From positions 1 through 64,000 of the forward strand of contig NZ_JH376797.1 in NCBI RefSeq assembly GCF_000234095.1: a stretch of 64,000 nucleotides of DNA, written 5' to 3'. The position numbers and the translations under genes are program-made. Numbering within the stretch: position 1 is the first letter of the stretch; every line of letters begins with the position of its first letter. Below, in pieces: positions 54,687 through 63,795 of the stretch. Under the pieces are notes generated by a model, which had not been told where the DNA came from, ran no database searches, and worked only from the letters and a program-made list of their open reading frames with translations. Source of the stretch: Centipeda infelix ATCC 43532 (lineage in GTDB: Bacteria > Bacillota > Negativicutes > Selenomonadales > Selenomonadaceae).

Positions 54687-55694
54687 ATGAAGATCATTGT
54701 GACGGGCGGTGCCGGGTTTATCGGTGCAAATTTCATTTACCACGAGCTGCGTGAACATCCTGAAGATCGTATTGTCTGCTATGATGCGCTGACGTATGCG
54801 GGGAATCTGGCAACGCTGGACGCGGCGCGGAAGTATCCGCAGTTTTCGTTTGTGCGTGGGGACATCGCCGACCGTGCGGCGGTCTATGCGCTCTTTGAGC
54901 GAGAACAGCCGGACATCATTGTAAACTTTGCGGCGGAGTCCCATGTCGACCGCTCGATTGAAAGCCCCGAGATTTTCTTGCAGACGAATATCATTGGGAC
55001 GAGTGTACTGCTCGATGCCTGCCGCAAGTACGGAATCAAACGGTATCATCAGGTCTCGACGGACGAGGTATACGGTGATCTTCCGCTCGACCGCCCCGAC
55101 CTGCTCTTTACGGAGGAGACACCGCTCCATGCGTCCAGTCCATACTCCTCGTCCAAGGCATCTGCCGACCTCCTCGTGCAGGCGTATGCGCGTACCTACG
55201 GCGTGCCCGTTACCATCTCACGCTGCTCAAACAACTACGGTGCGTTCCAGTTCCCCGAGAAGCTCATCCCGCTCATGGTAATTCGTGCCATGCACGGGGA
55301 GAAACTGCCCGTCTACGGCGATGGACGAAATGTGCGCGACTGGCTGCATGTCGACGATCATTGCAGTGCCATCGACGCGATCCTGCGGCGCGGGACGGAG
55401 GGCGAGGTCTACAACGTCGGTGGACATAACGAGCGTTCGAACATTATGGTTGTACGTACGATTCTCGCTGCACTTGGCAAGGGGGAGGAGCAGATCAGCT
55501 ACGTCGAAGACCGCAAGGGGCATGACCGCCGCTATGCAATTGATCCGACGAAGATCGGGCGTGAGCTCGGCTGGCAGCCCGCGACGAAGTTCGATGATGG
55601 CATTCAGACGACGATTGCGTGGTATCAGGAGCATGAGGCGTGGTGGGCGGACATCCTGAATGGTGCATATGAGAAGCGCAACGCGCAGGCATGA
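54687..55694 (+). CDS. rfbB: dTDP-glucose 4,6-dehydratase
   Basis: An extended short-chain dehydrogenase that converts dTDP-glucose to the 4-keto-6-deoxy sugar for rhamnose and O-chains. The NAD loop is TGGAGFIGANF (residues 6-16). The family features VNFAAESHVDRSIE, QVSTDEVYGDL and catalytic YSSSKASADL follow. The length is 335 aa. Start ATG 54687 follows aaaaggag. It stands alone here: rfbA, rfbC and rfbD are not in the window. Confidence 0.94.
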   Translation: MKIIVTGGAGFIGANFIYHELREHPEDRIVCYDALTYAGNLATLDAARKYPQFSFVRGDIADRAAVYALFEREQPDIIVNFAAESHVDRSIESPEIFLQTNIIGTSVLLDACRKYGIKRYHQVSTDEVYGDLPLDRPDLLFTEETPLHASSPYSSSKASADLLVQAYARTYGVPVTISRCSNNYGAFQFPEKLIPLMVIRAMHGEKLPVYGDGRNVRDWLHVDDHCSAIDAILRRGTEGEVYNVGGHNERSNIMVVRTILAALGKGEEQISYVEDRKGHDRRYAIDPTKIGRELGWQPATKFDDGIQTTIAWYQEHEAWWADILNGAYEKRNAQA

Positions 55695-55717
55695 CTGCGT
55701 GCCTGTGAAATTCAGCC

Positions 55718-55746
55718 TTGACAACGCACATGCTTTTCGCTATACT
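55718..55746 (+). promoter_or_regulatory. Promoter of tRNA-Ala
   Basis: TTGACA at 55718-55723, 17-bp spacer, TATACT at 55741-55746. It is near consensus and 23 bp before the tRNA. Confidence 0.85.
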
Positions 55747-55769
55747 ACCCTTTGTCAGCGCGTACGCGC

Positions 55770-55845
<76 letters not shown>

Positions 55846-55857
55846 TATTGAGAATGA

Positions 55858-55894
55858 ACGGATGTGAGAGCAGGATCTCACATCCGTTTTTTGT
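55858..55894 (+). terminator. Terminator of tRNA-Ala
   Basis: A perfect 12-bp stem acggatgtgaga/tctcacatccgt, loop gcagga, six T. Confidence 0.92.
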
Positions 55895-55976
55895 CGCGTG
55901 GAGCTGTGTCATTCAATAGCTGGAAAATGACAATAAAATAGACTTTTGATAGTAAATGTGTAAGGGAGGCGATGGT

Positions 55977-56726
55977 GTGCTGTGTTTTTCGGGCGTGTCT
56001 GTGGACTATGGAGCGGGTGAGGATGCCGTACACGCGCTTGCGAATACTTCGCTCTGTGTGGAGCGGGGAACGGTGCTCGCACTCATCGGCGCGTCGGGCT
56101 GCGGCAAGTCGACGCTGCTGCGCGTGGGGGCGGGGCTGATCCGTCCGACGGCGGGCACGGTGACGAGCGAGGGGGATCCTATCGATCCGCGTATGCTGCG
56201 CATCGGTTTTCTGCCGCAGAACTACGGTCTGCTCGCGTGGAAGACCGTTCACGAAAACATCCTGCTCGGCGTGCAGATCAAGGGGGAATGGAATACACAG
56301 CGGATGAACACATTCGATGAGATCGTTTCGGATCTTGGTTTGCGTGAACTGCTCGACCGCTATCCGCGTGAGCTCTCGGGTGGGCAGCAGCAGCGCGTGG
56401 GGCTTGCACGCGTCTTCCTGCTGGCACCCGATCTCCTGCTGATGGATGAGCCGTTCTCCGCGCTCGATGCGATCACGCGCGAGTCGATGCAGGAGGTGTT
56501 CCTCTCACTCTGGAAGAAATACGGCGTCACCACTATACTTGTGACGCACTATGTGGAGGAGGCACTGACACTTGCAGGGCGGATTGCTGTCATGACGGGC
56601 ACACCGGGGCGCGTCACCGAGATCATCGACAACCCGTTTGCGGGCGACCTTGCACATCGTTCCTCGCCGGAGTTCTTTGCGATGGGGCAGCGATTGCGTG
56701 CAAAGATTGCGGGGGGCGGTGTGTGA
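55977..56726 (+). CDS. ABC transporter ATP-binding protein, SsuB/TauB-like
   Basis: Walker A is GASGCGKST at about residues 36-44, signature LSGGQQQRVGLARV, Walker B LLLMDEPFSALD, followed by VTHYVEEALTLAGRI. This places it in the nitrate/sulfonate/taurine group. The length is 249 aa. No ATG fits: the GTG at 55977 lies 7 bases after GGGAGG, while an earlier GTG (55956) precedes that site. It overlaps the permease (ATGA). A binding protein is not nearby, so the substrate is open. Confidence 0.88.
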   Translation: MLCFSGVSVDYGAGEDAVHALANTSLCVERGTVLALIGASGCGKSTLLRVGAGLIRPTAGTVTSEGDPIDPRMLRIGFLPQNYGLLAWKTVHENILLGVQIKGEWNTQRMNTFDEIVSDLGLRELLDRYPRELSGGQQQRVGLARVFLLAPDLLLMDEPFSALDAITRESMQEVFLSLWKKYGVTTILVTHYVEEALTLAGRIAVMTGTPGRVTEIIDNPFAGDLAHRSSPEFFAMGQRLRAKIAGGGV

Positions 56727-57469
56727 TGAGCAGAATTTCATTTCGGATGTTCGCACTCGGCATCTGTCTCTGTCTCGCACTCTGGGCGGGTATGGCATAC
56801 CTCCTCCAGATGCCTGTGATTCCTTCGCCCGTGCAGGTGCTCCTTCGTCTCGCGGCGAAATTCCCCGATACGATCGCCGTTCATGCGGGCTACAGTCTTA
56901 TGCGCATCGTACTTGGTCTCTTTGCTGCCGTTGCCGTGGGCTATCCGATCGGTGTGCTGATGGGATACTTTCCGCGCGTGAACCGTCTGCTTGCTCCTCT
57001 CCTCTATCTGACCTATCCCGTGCCGAAGATTGCACTGCTGCCCGTGGTCATGCTGCTCTTCGGTGTGGGGGAGTGGAGCAAGCTGATCCTCGTGTTTCTC
57101 ATCATTGTCTTTCAGGTTGTCGTCGCCGTGCGTGATGCCGTGGCGGCAATTCCTTCAGAGACGTATGCGCCGCTGCGTGTCCTCGGCGCATCGTTCGTGC
57201 AGATCGTGCGGCACATCATCGTGCCCGCCTCGCTGCCGAAGTTTATCACAGCTGTCCGCGTGGCGATGGCGACGGCGATCTCCGTTCTCTTTTTCACGGA
57301 GACGTTCGGTACGCAGTATGGTATCGGCTACTACATCATGGACGCGTGGCTGCGCGTGAACTACCTCGATATGTACGCGGGCATCGTCGTTCTCAGCGCG
57401 ATGGGGCTGCTGCTCTTCGTCCTGCTCGACTGGACAGAGCGGCGGCTCTGCGCATGGAATCGAACATAA
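56723..57469 (+). CDS. ABC transporter permease, SsuC/TauC-like
   Basis: A 248-aa permease with about six helices. The conserved BPD block with the EAA-type loop is at SETYAPLRVLGASFVQIVRHIIVPASLPKF. The C-terminal ETFGTQYGIGYYI and LLDWTERRL are typical of this family. It pairs with the ATPase just upstream. A 31-bp mini version of the family-1 element begins directly after its TAA stop. Confidence 0.9.
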   Translation: MMSRISFRMFALGICLCLALWAGMAYLLQMPVIPSPVQVLLRLAAKFPDTIAVHAGYSLMRIVLGLFAAVAVGYPIGVLMGYFPRVNRLLAPLLYLTYPVPKIALLPVVMLLFGVGEWSKLILVFLIIVFQVVVAVRDAVAAIPSETYAPLRVLGASFVQIVRHIIVPASLPKFITAVRVAMATAISVLFFTETFGTQYGIGYYIMDAWLRVNYLDMYAGIVVLSAMGLLLFVLLDWTERRLCAWNRT

Positions 57470-57500
57470 GGGAAGCACTGATAATTTTATCAGCGATTCC
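57470..57500 (+). mobile_element. Mini family-1 element: tips only
   Basis: GGGAAGCACTGATAA joined directly to TTTTATCAGCGATTCC. It retains only the two terminal inverted repeats, with the whole 130-bp middle missing. It forms a hairpin of about 13 bp straight after the permease stop codon (TAA|GGG). Confidence 0.85.
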
Positions 57501-57527
57501 TTGCTTTTCTTTTTCCTACAAATGTCC

Positions 57528-57533
57528 TATAAT
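57528..57533 (+). promoter_or_regulatory. -10 box of the H-NOX receptor gene
   Basis: TATAAT at 57528-57533, 48 bp before the start. The -35 is poor (TTGCTT at 57501, 21-bp gap). Confidence 0.5.
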
Positions 57534-57580
57534 GTAAATTGGGATAGGTTATGTAAATGAGTTTGGGAGGGCTCTGTTGT

Positions 57581-59374
57581 ATGAAAGGTACTGTAGTCGC
57601 CACTTGGATTAGTACGTCGCGTGAGCTTTGGGGCAGCGCGTTGGTTGATAAGGTTATGCAGGAGATGGGGTGGGAGCCGGATCGGCTCTTTCTGCCTCTT
57701 GAGGACGTCGATGACGGCACGATCAAACGCCTGATGGATACGCTCAGCAAGGCGAATGGTCTGCCTGTTCGAGATATTTGGTATGAAATGGGACGTGATA
57801 ATATCAAGTCCTTTGCGCGTGTGTATCCGTCGTTTTTCGCGAATAAAAATCTATATACATTCTTGGCATCGACGTATGATATTCATGTAGAGATCGTGAA
57901 AAAGATTGCGGGCGCAAAACCGCCTCAGCTCATTATGACGCCGATTTCGGAATACGAGGCGGTATTTACCTATGACTCGAATCGGGGGCTTCTGGACTAT
58001 TTTCGCGGGCTGCTCAACGGTTCGGCAGAGTATTTCAAGGAAAAACTCGGGGTCGAGGTTCAGGAACAGACCGCCACGCATATGAAGCTGAAGCTCACCT
58101 TTGAAAAACCGATCTTCCGAGAGAAAAAATTTGGCATCAATAAGCTCGTCGCCTTTACCGGCTCGCTGTCGGGTGGCATTGGTCTGCTGACATTTGCAGG
58201 AACGCTGATTTTATCGGTGCTGCTGAGCCTTGGCGATGTTTCGTGGAAGACGTTCGTCATCCCTGCGTGCGGCGGGCTGTTTGCCGCGCTCGGCGCCAGT
58301 GTCCTCCTGCGTCCTCTCGGAGCAATTGAAAAAGAAATTGATCAGTTGGTCGAAAACAAATATTTCGACGCGCTGACGCTCCGCTCAGGCGACGTGTTCG
58401 AGCGGGTGAGTGACAAGCTGATCAAGTATCGCAAGCAGGCGCAGGCGAACTTTACGGGCTTCAAGGGGACAGGGGACGAGCTGCGGCGATATGGCATTGA
58501 CTTTGACGGGTTGGCAGAAAATATGGGCGGTGCCTCGGAGGATATCGCAGGCGTTATCAACGAGGTTGCCGACAGTGCCACGACAGGGGCGGAGAATACC
58601 ATATCCGTCGCAGCCTCCCTTAACAATAACATGACAGCACTGCAATCGGTCGTCGATGAGCAGGTCAAGAATAACGACGCGCTGAATTATGCCGTCAACA
58701 GCATTCACGAGGGCTTCAGCAAGGTGCGGGCGTCCAGTACGAACCTCAATCACAGCATGGAAAAATTCACTGAGGTGAAGGAAGAGGTCGAGTCCCTCAG
58801 AGAGGCGACGGAGAAGATCATGGCGATCACGGGGCTGGTGACGGATATCGCAGGGCAAACGAACCTGCTCGCCCTCAATGCAGCGATTGAAGCAGCGCGT
58901 GCAGGTGAGCAGGGGCGCGGGTTCAGCGTCGTTGCAGAGGAAGTTCGAAAGCTTGCAGAGCAGTCGCAGGGACACGCCGAGGTCATTACGAACGATGTCA
59001 TGGCGGTAACGCGTATCATCAACGAGGTCGTCCTTTCGGTCAACGAGGAATACGAGGTCTTGGAGCATGAGAGCAATCAGCTCGTCCGCGTTGTCGAGGG
59101 GAACAGTCAGTACATCGACAACATTCGCGGTGTGTCGGGAAGTATTTCGGGCATCATCGAGCAGCTCAAAACCGAGATGACGAATATGGAAGATGTTCTC
59201 GGCAAGGTCGAGCATATCGCCGCTATGGCGGAGCAAAACTCTGCCTCGACGGAGGAAGTAAACGCCGCTATGCACACGCATAATCTGAAGCTGCAGGATA
59301 TGATGGAAAAAATCAAGCAGTTCAAGGAAGTCACGACGGCGTTTTCGGCAGATATCAATCACTATAAGACCTGA
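57581..59374 (+). CDS. H-NOX haem sensor fused to a methyl-accepting chemotaxis receptor (Tar4-like)
   Basis: Residues 1-180 are an H-NOX (HNOB) domain that aligns without gaps in the key region to Thermoanaerobacter Tar4. It has the proximal haem ligand His102, the haem-propionate triad Tyr131-Ser133-Arg135, and Pro115. Trp9, Asn74 and Tyr140 form the distal pocket that binds oxygen in Tar4. Two membrane segments lie at about 200-222 and 233-252. A short HAMP-like stretch and the MCP signalling domain follow, with tip [27 protein letters not shown]. The length is 597 aa. Start ATG 57581 is preceded by GGGAGGG. Predicted gas (O2, NO) sensor for taxis with CheR (14252). Confidence 0.95.
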   Translation: MKGTVVATWISTSRELWGSALVDKVMQEMGWEPDRLFLPLEDVDDGTIKRLMDTLSKANGLPVRDIWYEMGRDNIKSFARVYPSFFANKNLYTFLASTYDIHVEIVKKIAGAKPPQLIMTPISEYEAVFTYDSNRGLLDYFRGLLNGSAEYFKEKLGVEVQEQTATHMKLKLTFEKPIFREKKFGINKLVAFTGSLSGGIGLLTFAGTLILSVLLSLGDVSWKTFVIPACGGLFAALGASVLLRPLGAIEKEIDQLVENKYFDALTLRSGDVFERVSDKLIKYRKQAQANFTGFKGTGDELRRYGIDFDGLAENMGGASEDIAGVINEVADSATTGAENTISVAASLNNNMTALQSVVDEQVKNNDALNYAVNSIHEGFSKVRASSTNLNHSMEKFTEVKEEVESLREATEKIMAITGLVTDIAGQTNLLALNAAIEAARAGEQGRGFSVVAEEVRKLAEQSQGHAEVITNDVMAVTRIINEVVLSVNEEYEVLEHESNQLVRVVEGNSQYIDNIRGVSGSISGIIEQLKTEMTNMEDVLGKVEHIAAMAEQNSASTEEVNAAMHTHNLKLQDMMEKIKQFKEVTTAFSADINHYKT

Positions 59375-59386
59375 CCCTGTCCTATG

Positions 59387-59436
59387 AAAAAGGCTGCTGC
59401 ACAAAGACGGTTTTGTCCTTGTGCAGCAGCCTTTTT
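59387..59436 (+). terminator. Terminator of the H-NOX receptor gene
   Basis: Stem aaaaaggctgctgcacaa/ttgtgcagcagccttttt with an inner agacggttttgtcc loop. Its arm resembles that of the terminator at 36514. Confidence 0.9.
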
Positions 59437-59438
59437 AT

Positions 59439-59601
59439 GGAATCGCTGATAAAATGAAGTCCGTCAGATTGGCGTAGATTTTTTCGTCCGAACAAGGAGG
59501 CAAACCGGACGCATAGCAAGGGCTATGTGGAGGATTTGCCGACACAGTGCGGGCAAAAAAGATGCGTCAAGATGGCGGTGCTGAATTTATCAGTGCTTCC
59601 C
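59439..59601 (-). mobile_element. Family-1 palindromic element, copy 7
   Basis: Inverted full copy: GGAATCGCTGATAAAATG to CAGTGCTTCCC, then TA. The last base of the element serves as the G of the TAG stop of the minus-strand gene 59601-61229. Confidence 0.88.
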
Positions 59602-61229
59602 TAACGTATGAGTACAAATCCGCTTGCACTGTCCCAGACAACAGAGCCGTCCTCGGCTCGACTGACGGCAATATGGTCGAAATGGAGGAGGCAGCTGCCT
59701 GTCTCGTAGTTCTGTAGCTCCCTGCTGAGGCTGGTTTTTTCGTTTTGTTCCCCATATTGTACGAGTATGCGCGCATAGGGGTGCAGGTCGATGCGCTCCT
59801 CCGTGCCGTCTGTGCGCGGGACGACGAGGACACCCTCATGCGTAATATTGTTCGAATCAAATGGGAGCAGTGTGCGATAGCCTGCAATGGAGAGTTCTTC
59901 AAAGTCCTCTCCATAGAAGTAAAAGGACGTGCGCATCGCGTTGAACTTGGTGTCGAATACCTCTGCTGCGAGCGGGGAGGCATCCTGTTCGAGGTAGAAC
60001 GCAATATCGATGATCTCGTCCACAACCGCGGGCGGAGTGTCGTCACGCTTTATGATCTGTCCGTCCTGCAGTAGGTTGTGTTCTGTGAGCAGCTGATTGA
60101 GCCGTGCCTCCTGACTGCGGAGCGGTACGTCGACGACGTTGAGCGGGGTGAGACTGAAGATGAGCGCGAGGATGGCTGCGCAGAGGTATACTTGCTGGGG
60201 CTTTCGTCGAAGGAAGGCGACGGCAAGCGCATAGATGCCGCAGAACGTACAGATCATGGAGGTGTAGCGCAGCGTTGTCAGCCCGTACGCCTCATAGCGG
60301 AGCCAGACGCCGTAGAGCTGGACGGCGAGGATGGGGAGGAAGAGGAGCAGCCCCCATTTCAGAAAGCGGGAAAAGAGGGGAAGCCGTGTTTGTGCGGCGA
60401 GCGTGCCGAAGAAAAAGGCAAAGCCGAGGAGAGCGAACGAAGCGTACCAATTCATCGTGCCGACGGGCATCTCGCCCGCCCCGATGATCTTGCCGACGTA
60501 GAGGTAGAGGATGAGGAGCAGGAGGAGATAGACGGGGAAGAAGAGATAGAGGAGCAGCTTCTGCGTGGTGGTGGGGAACTCATAGCGTGCGCCCGCACTT
60601 GGCAGTGCACCGAGGAATGCGGCAAGCCCCCAGCCGCCGTATGCAATCAGACCGGAGAAGAGATAGGTCGTCTCGGGAAGCCATCCGTCCGCATCGGTGA
60701 CAATCAGTGCCCAGAATGCGGCGACGCAGAGGATGAGTCCGAGAAAGAGCAGGATGCTCGTTGCGATGGAAAAGGCGGTGGCAAAGAGGAGGGCGGGCAG
60801 CCCCGGGGCTTTGTTTGCTCGTTCGAGGAGAAAGAGTGCGAGGAAGGCGAGTGCGAGATAGATGCCCTGCGTCCCAACGATCAGCTGGCGGCTCGGATTT
60901 TCCACGCCATACCACGCATAGGCAAGAAGGAGGAACAGGACGGCAGACGATGCCGCGCGCAGCAGCAAGGATTTTTTTGCGGGGAATACATCCGTGAAGA
61001 GGCGGCAGGTGACTGCCGTCATCCATGCACCGAAGACGGCAGGGACGAGGCGTATGAGATGCTCGAAGTAGTCGCTGTGCCAACCCTCCGCATACAAATC
61101 GGGGCGCAGCAGGATAATACCTGTACTGACGAGGAAAAGGACTGTCTGCCAAAAGACGGCGACGGGAAAACGACGGATGAGTTCATGTGCCCTCCCCTTC
61201 AGCTGCAAGATGCGTATGGTGATATTCAT
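59601..61229 (-). CDS. Membrane protein, DUF4153-like (542 aa)
   Basis: About ten to twelve hydrophobic segments cover residues 20-370. A soluble C-terminal domain of about 170 residues follows, starting near the DVPLRSQEARLNQLL stretch. This layout resembles DUF4153 proteins (family call is tentative). The start ATG 61229 is chosen because agagagg is 9 bases upstream; ATGs at 61238 and 61235 are too close to it. The TAG stop is formed with the tip of a family-1 element. Function unknown. Confidence 0.78.
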   Translation of the reverse strand: MNITIRILQLKGRAHELIRRFPVAVFWQTVLFLVSTGIILLRPDLYAEGWHSDYFEHLIRLVPAVFGAWMTAVTCRLFTDVFPAKKSLLLRAASSAVLFLLLAYAWYGVENPSRQLIVGTQGIYLALAFLALFLLERANKAPGLPALLFATAFSIATSILLFLGLILCVAAFWALIVTDADGWLPETTYLFSGLIAYGGWGLAAFLGALPSAGARYEFPTTTQKLLLYLFFPVYLLLLLILYLYVGKIIGAGEMPVGTMNWYASFALLGFAFFFGTLAAQTRLPLFSRFLKWGLLLFLPILAVQLYGVWLRYEAYGLTTLRYTSMICTFCGIYALAVAFLRRKPQQVYLCAAILALIFSLTPLNVVDVPLRSQEARLNQLLTEHNLLQDGQIIKRDDTPPAVVDEIIDIAFYLEQDASPLAAEVFDTKFNAMRTSFYFYGEDFEELSIAGYRTLLPFDSNNITHEGVLVVPRTDGTEERIDLHPYARILVQYGEQNEKTSLSRELQNYETGSCLLHFDHIAVSRAEDGSVVWDSASGFVLIR

Positions 61230-61334
61230 AGCCATCATCCTCTCTGTGCATTGATATTCCTTATATTTTATGTGTATATGGAATCACCGTCAATGCGTAC
61301 CACATTAAGGAAATGAATACTTCTTCTCAATATC

Positions 61335-61364
61335 TTTACAACGACCTCCGAAAAATGGTAAGAT
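61335..61364 (+). promoter_or_regulatory. Promoter of the glutamine synthetase gene
   Basis: TTTACA at 61335-61340, 18-bp spacer, TAAGAT at 61359-61364. No GlnR-type inverted repeat is obvious around it. Confidence 0.5.
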
Positions 61365-61419
61365 GAGCGCGTGAGTTTATGCCGCATGGCATTCTTTTGG
61401 AAAAGGGTGGTACGCAAAG

Positions 61420-63309
61420 ATGAACGAGCTCCTCTATAAGATTCCCGCCAACACGCCGCGCGAAGAGGTCATCCGCCAGCTCAAGGCGCATCCCGAGGTG
61501 CGCTTCGTCTCGCTTGTCGGCATCGACATGGCGGGCAACGATACGGACGAGAAGATTCCCGTGCGGATTTTCATTGAGGACATTGAGAAATTCTACAATG
61601 GAACTGCCGTGCAGACGGACGGTTCCTCTGTCGTCCTGCCGAAGATTGCGACGATCAACAATGCAAAGGTGGATCTGCCGATTGATCCCGCAGTCAACTG
61701 GTTTGTGGACTACGACCCCGAGGGGGCGGACGAGGAGACAGGGCTGCCCATCGGGACGCTGCGGATTCCCTCGTTTATCATTCACGAGGAAAAGCGTGTC
61801 GATTCACGTGCGGTACTCGTGGATACGCTCGCCTATGTGAAAGCGGAACTCCTCGATTTCTTCCATCGGAATCCTGAGATTTCTGCTGCGCCTTCTCTGA
61901 ACGGTGCGGATATCGTGGACATCGCGTTCACGTCGGCGACGGAGCTCGAGTTCTGGGTCAAAACACCGCTCGATGACAACGCATCCATCGAGGAGATGTC
62001 TGCCTCGCAGGTGATGAACGAGCAGTACTGGGAGCGCACGCACGGTGCTGTGCGTACGGCACTTGAGGACTGCATTATCCAGCTCGACAAATACGGCTTT
62101 CACATGGAGATGGGGCACAAGGAGGTCGGTGGACTCAAGGCGCAGATCAACGAGAGCGGGCGCATGACGCACGTCTGCGAGCAGATCGAGATTGACTGGC
62201 AGTATGATAGTGCCGTGCAGGCGGCGGATAACGAACTCTTCGTCCGTACCTTTGTCCGCGAGATCTTCCGACTCTACGGGCTTGAGGTCAACTTCAAGGC
62301 GAAGCCGCTCATCGGGCTTGCGGGCAATGGTGAGCACACGCATCTGAGTCTCGCGGCAATCACGAAGGACGGCAAGCGTCACAGCCTCTTTGCCGCAGAC
62401 GACCAGAATGCACACTATATGAATGCGGTCGGCTACGGCGCACTCATGGGGCTGCTCAAGAATTATGAGGCGATCAATCCGTTTGTCTCCGCGACAAACG
62501 ACGCATTCAACCGTCTGAAGCCGGGCTTCGAGGCGCCGGTCTGCGTCGTCACCTCATTCGGTGCGTCACCTGCAATCCCGTCGCGCAACCGTACGGTGCT
62601 TGTCAGCCTCATCCGCGACCTCAAAAATCCGCTTGCAACGCGGTTCGAGCTGCGCGCGACCAATCCCTACTCGAACACCTACCTCGTCATCGCCGCTTCG
62701 TACCTCGCGATTCTCGACGGTATCAAGTATTCGGCGGGACGCACGGCGGATGAGCTGCTCGCGGAGCTGTCGAAGCAGCCGGGGGAATCGGCAGGCTATC
62801 TTGAGAAAGACCGTGCCTATCGGAGCGAGGAGGACGTGTTCGAGCACTATACGGCGGACGAGCGCGACGCGCGCTTCGGCAAGCCGCCCGCGACGGTCTG
62901 GGAGAATATGCTCGGCTTTGATCTCTATCCCGATAAGGTGGCGGTGCTCACACAGGCGAATACACTCCGCCCGCAGATCATCGACTCGTTCCGTACGGGT
63001 GCGCTCCTGCGCTGGAAGATCGAGCTCATCAGCCGCATCATTCCCGAGAACCGCAACATCGTCCGCCGTATGACGGAGATCAAGAGCGACTTCGTGACGG
63101 ATCAGGATGCTTATATGTGGAACAAGATCCACGATCTGCGCATCTACCTTGCAAAGGACACGATCGACGACAAGGCTCTCTTTACGCTGCTCATCAAGGC
63201 GCTCAATGAGGGCGACTATCCGACGGCATCCGCACTGCAGCTTGAGATGTATGCGAAGATGGAGGAGCTTAAGGAGCTCTACGACGCATATAAAAAGAAT
63301 ATGATCTAA
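61420..63309 (+). CDS. glnA: Glutamine synthetase, long form (629 aa)
   Basis: Makes glutamine from glutamate, ammonia and ATP. The N-terminal beta-grasp part includes VRFVSLVGIDMAGND. The catalytic part has the metal-binding ATELEFWV, the ammonia/glutamate loop GLAGNGEHTHLSL, and the ATP-site SRNRTVLVSL with the RFELRATN region. At 629 aa it is much longer than GSI (about 440-470). The extra lies in the C-terminal roughly 150 residues (helical, ending KMEELKELYDAYKKN) and an insert. The sequence suggests the long clostridial/Negativicutes branch. No glnB or ammonium transporter gene is next to it. Confidence 0.92.
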   Translation: MNELLYKIPANTPREEVIRQLKAHPEVRFVSLVGIDMAGNDTDEKIPVRIFIEDIEKFYNGTAVQTDGSSVVLPKIATINNAKVDLPIDPAVNWFVDYDPEGADEETGLPIGTLRIPSFIIHEEKRVDSRAVLVDTLAYVKAELLDFFHRNPEISAAPSLNGADIVDIAFTSATELEFWVKTPLDDNASIEEMSASQVMNEQYWERTHGAVRTALEDCIIQLDKYGFHMEMGHKEVGGLKAQINESGRMTHVCEQIEIDWQYDSAVQAADNELFVRTFVREIFRLYGLEVNFKAKPLIGLAGNGEHTHLSLAAITKDGKRHSLFAADDQNAHYMNAVGYGALMGLLKNYEAINPFVSATNDAFNRLKPGFEAPVCVVTSFGASPAIPSRNRTVLVSLIRDLKNPLATRFELRATNPYSNTYLVIAASYLAILDGIKYSAGRTADELLAELSKQPGESAGYLEKDRAYRSEEDVFEHYTADERDARFGKPPATVWENMLGFDLYPDKVAVLTQANTLRPQIIDSFRTGALLRWKIELISRIIPENRNIVRRMTEIKSDFVTDQDAYMWNKIHDLRIYLAKDTIDDKALFTLLIKALNEGDYPTASALQLEMYAKMEELKELYDAYKKNMI

Positions 63310-63343
63310 ATGTTGAATCTGTGTCAAAACTTACGGGCGTACG

Positions 63344-63615
63344 TGCTCCACGCAAACACTTAGTTGTGCAAGCGTTCGTGCGCTTGTACGCTCAAATACC
63401 GTCGGACTTCTTAAACGCGCTTCGCTTGAACGAAAGAAATCCGACGGGGCGTACCGCGCAAGCGGTCAACGTCATCCAATCGCACTTCGCTATCGCTCGT
63501 GTTCTTGGGACGTTTTCCCATACGACCTGTTTCCCAATCAGCTTCGTCCTACGAACTTGCTTCTTGGACAGGTCAGTATTTTCTCGCTTGCTCCACTAGG
63601 GTTTGCTTAGGAGCA
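63344..63615 (+). repeat. Family-2 palindromic element, copy B (longer)
   Basis: Starts TGCTCCACGCAAACAC and ends GTTTGCTTAGGAGCA. It is 272 bp and carries the same CGGACTTCTT/AAGAAATCCG centre as copy A. It has about 115 bp more than A in the right half, itself rich in short inverted repeats. A 92-codon frame crosses it, but in a palindrome this is not evidence of a gene. Confidence 0.75.
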
Positions 63616-63664
63616 TCGTAGCGCGTATTCTTTCATAATAGTTATCACAGAATCAGGCAGTTGT

Positions 63665-63694
63665 GGCTTCGTCGAATTTTCGTCGAAGCCTTTT
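63665..63694 (+). terminator. Terminator downstream of glnA and copy B
   Basis: Stem ggcttcgtcga/tcgtcgaagcc (roughly 9-10 bp) followed by TTTT. Confidence 0.7.
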
Positions 63695-63703
63695 CTGAAA
63701 AAT

Positions 63704-63757
63704 AAAAGTCAAAAAATCAAAGAAAGTATTTGACTTTTTGACTTTAACTGATATAAT
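63704..63757 (+). promoter_or_regulatory. clpB promoter with GTCAAA-type heptads
   Basis: -35 TTGACT at 63730-63735, 16-bp spacer, -10 TATAAT at 63752-63757. AGTCAAA occurs on the plus strand at about 63707, and twice on the minus strand within 63729-63745. These resemble CtsR half-sites (RGTCAAA), although the spacing does not match the standard tandem site. Confidence 0.5.
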
Positions 63758-63795
63758 GGGTTCATAAAGACAAATATTCGATGGAGGGACATATT

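Noticed and set aside
60078-61316. 412-codon plus-strand frame over the DUF4153-like gene
   Set aside because: Extremely rich in Glu, Gly and Arg, as expected from the antisense of a hydrophobic membrane protein.
61404-61420. AGGGTGGTACGC before glnA resembling a T-box antiterminator
   Set aside because: The full consensus (ACCGCG) is not met, and the promoter is only about 55 bp upstream, leaving no room for a T-box leader.
63321-63599. 92-codon frame after glnA
   Set aside because: It lies almost wholly inside the palindromic family-2 copy B. Copy A has no corresponding frame.
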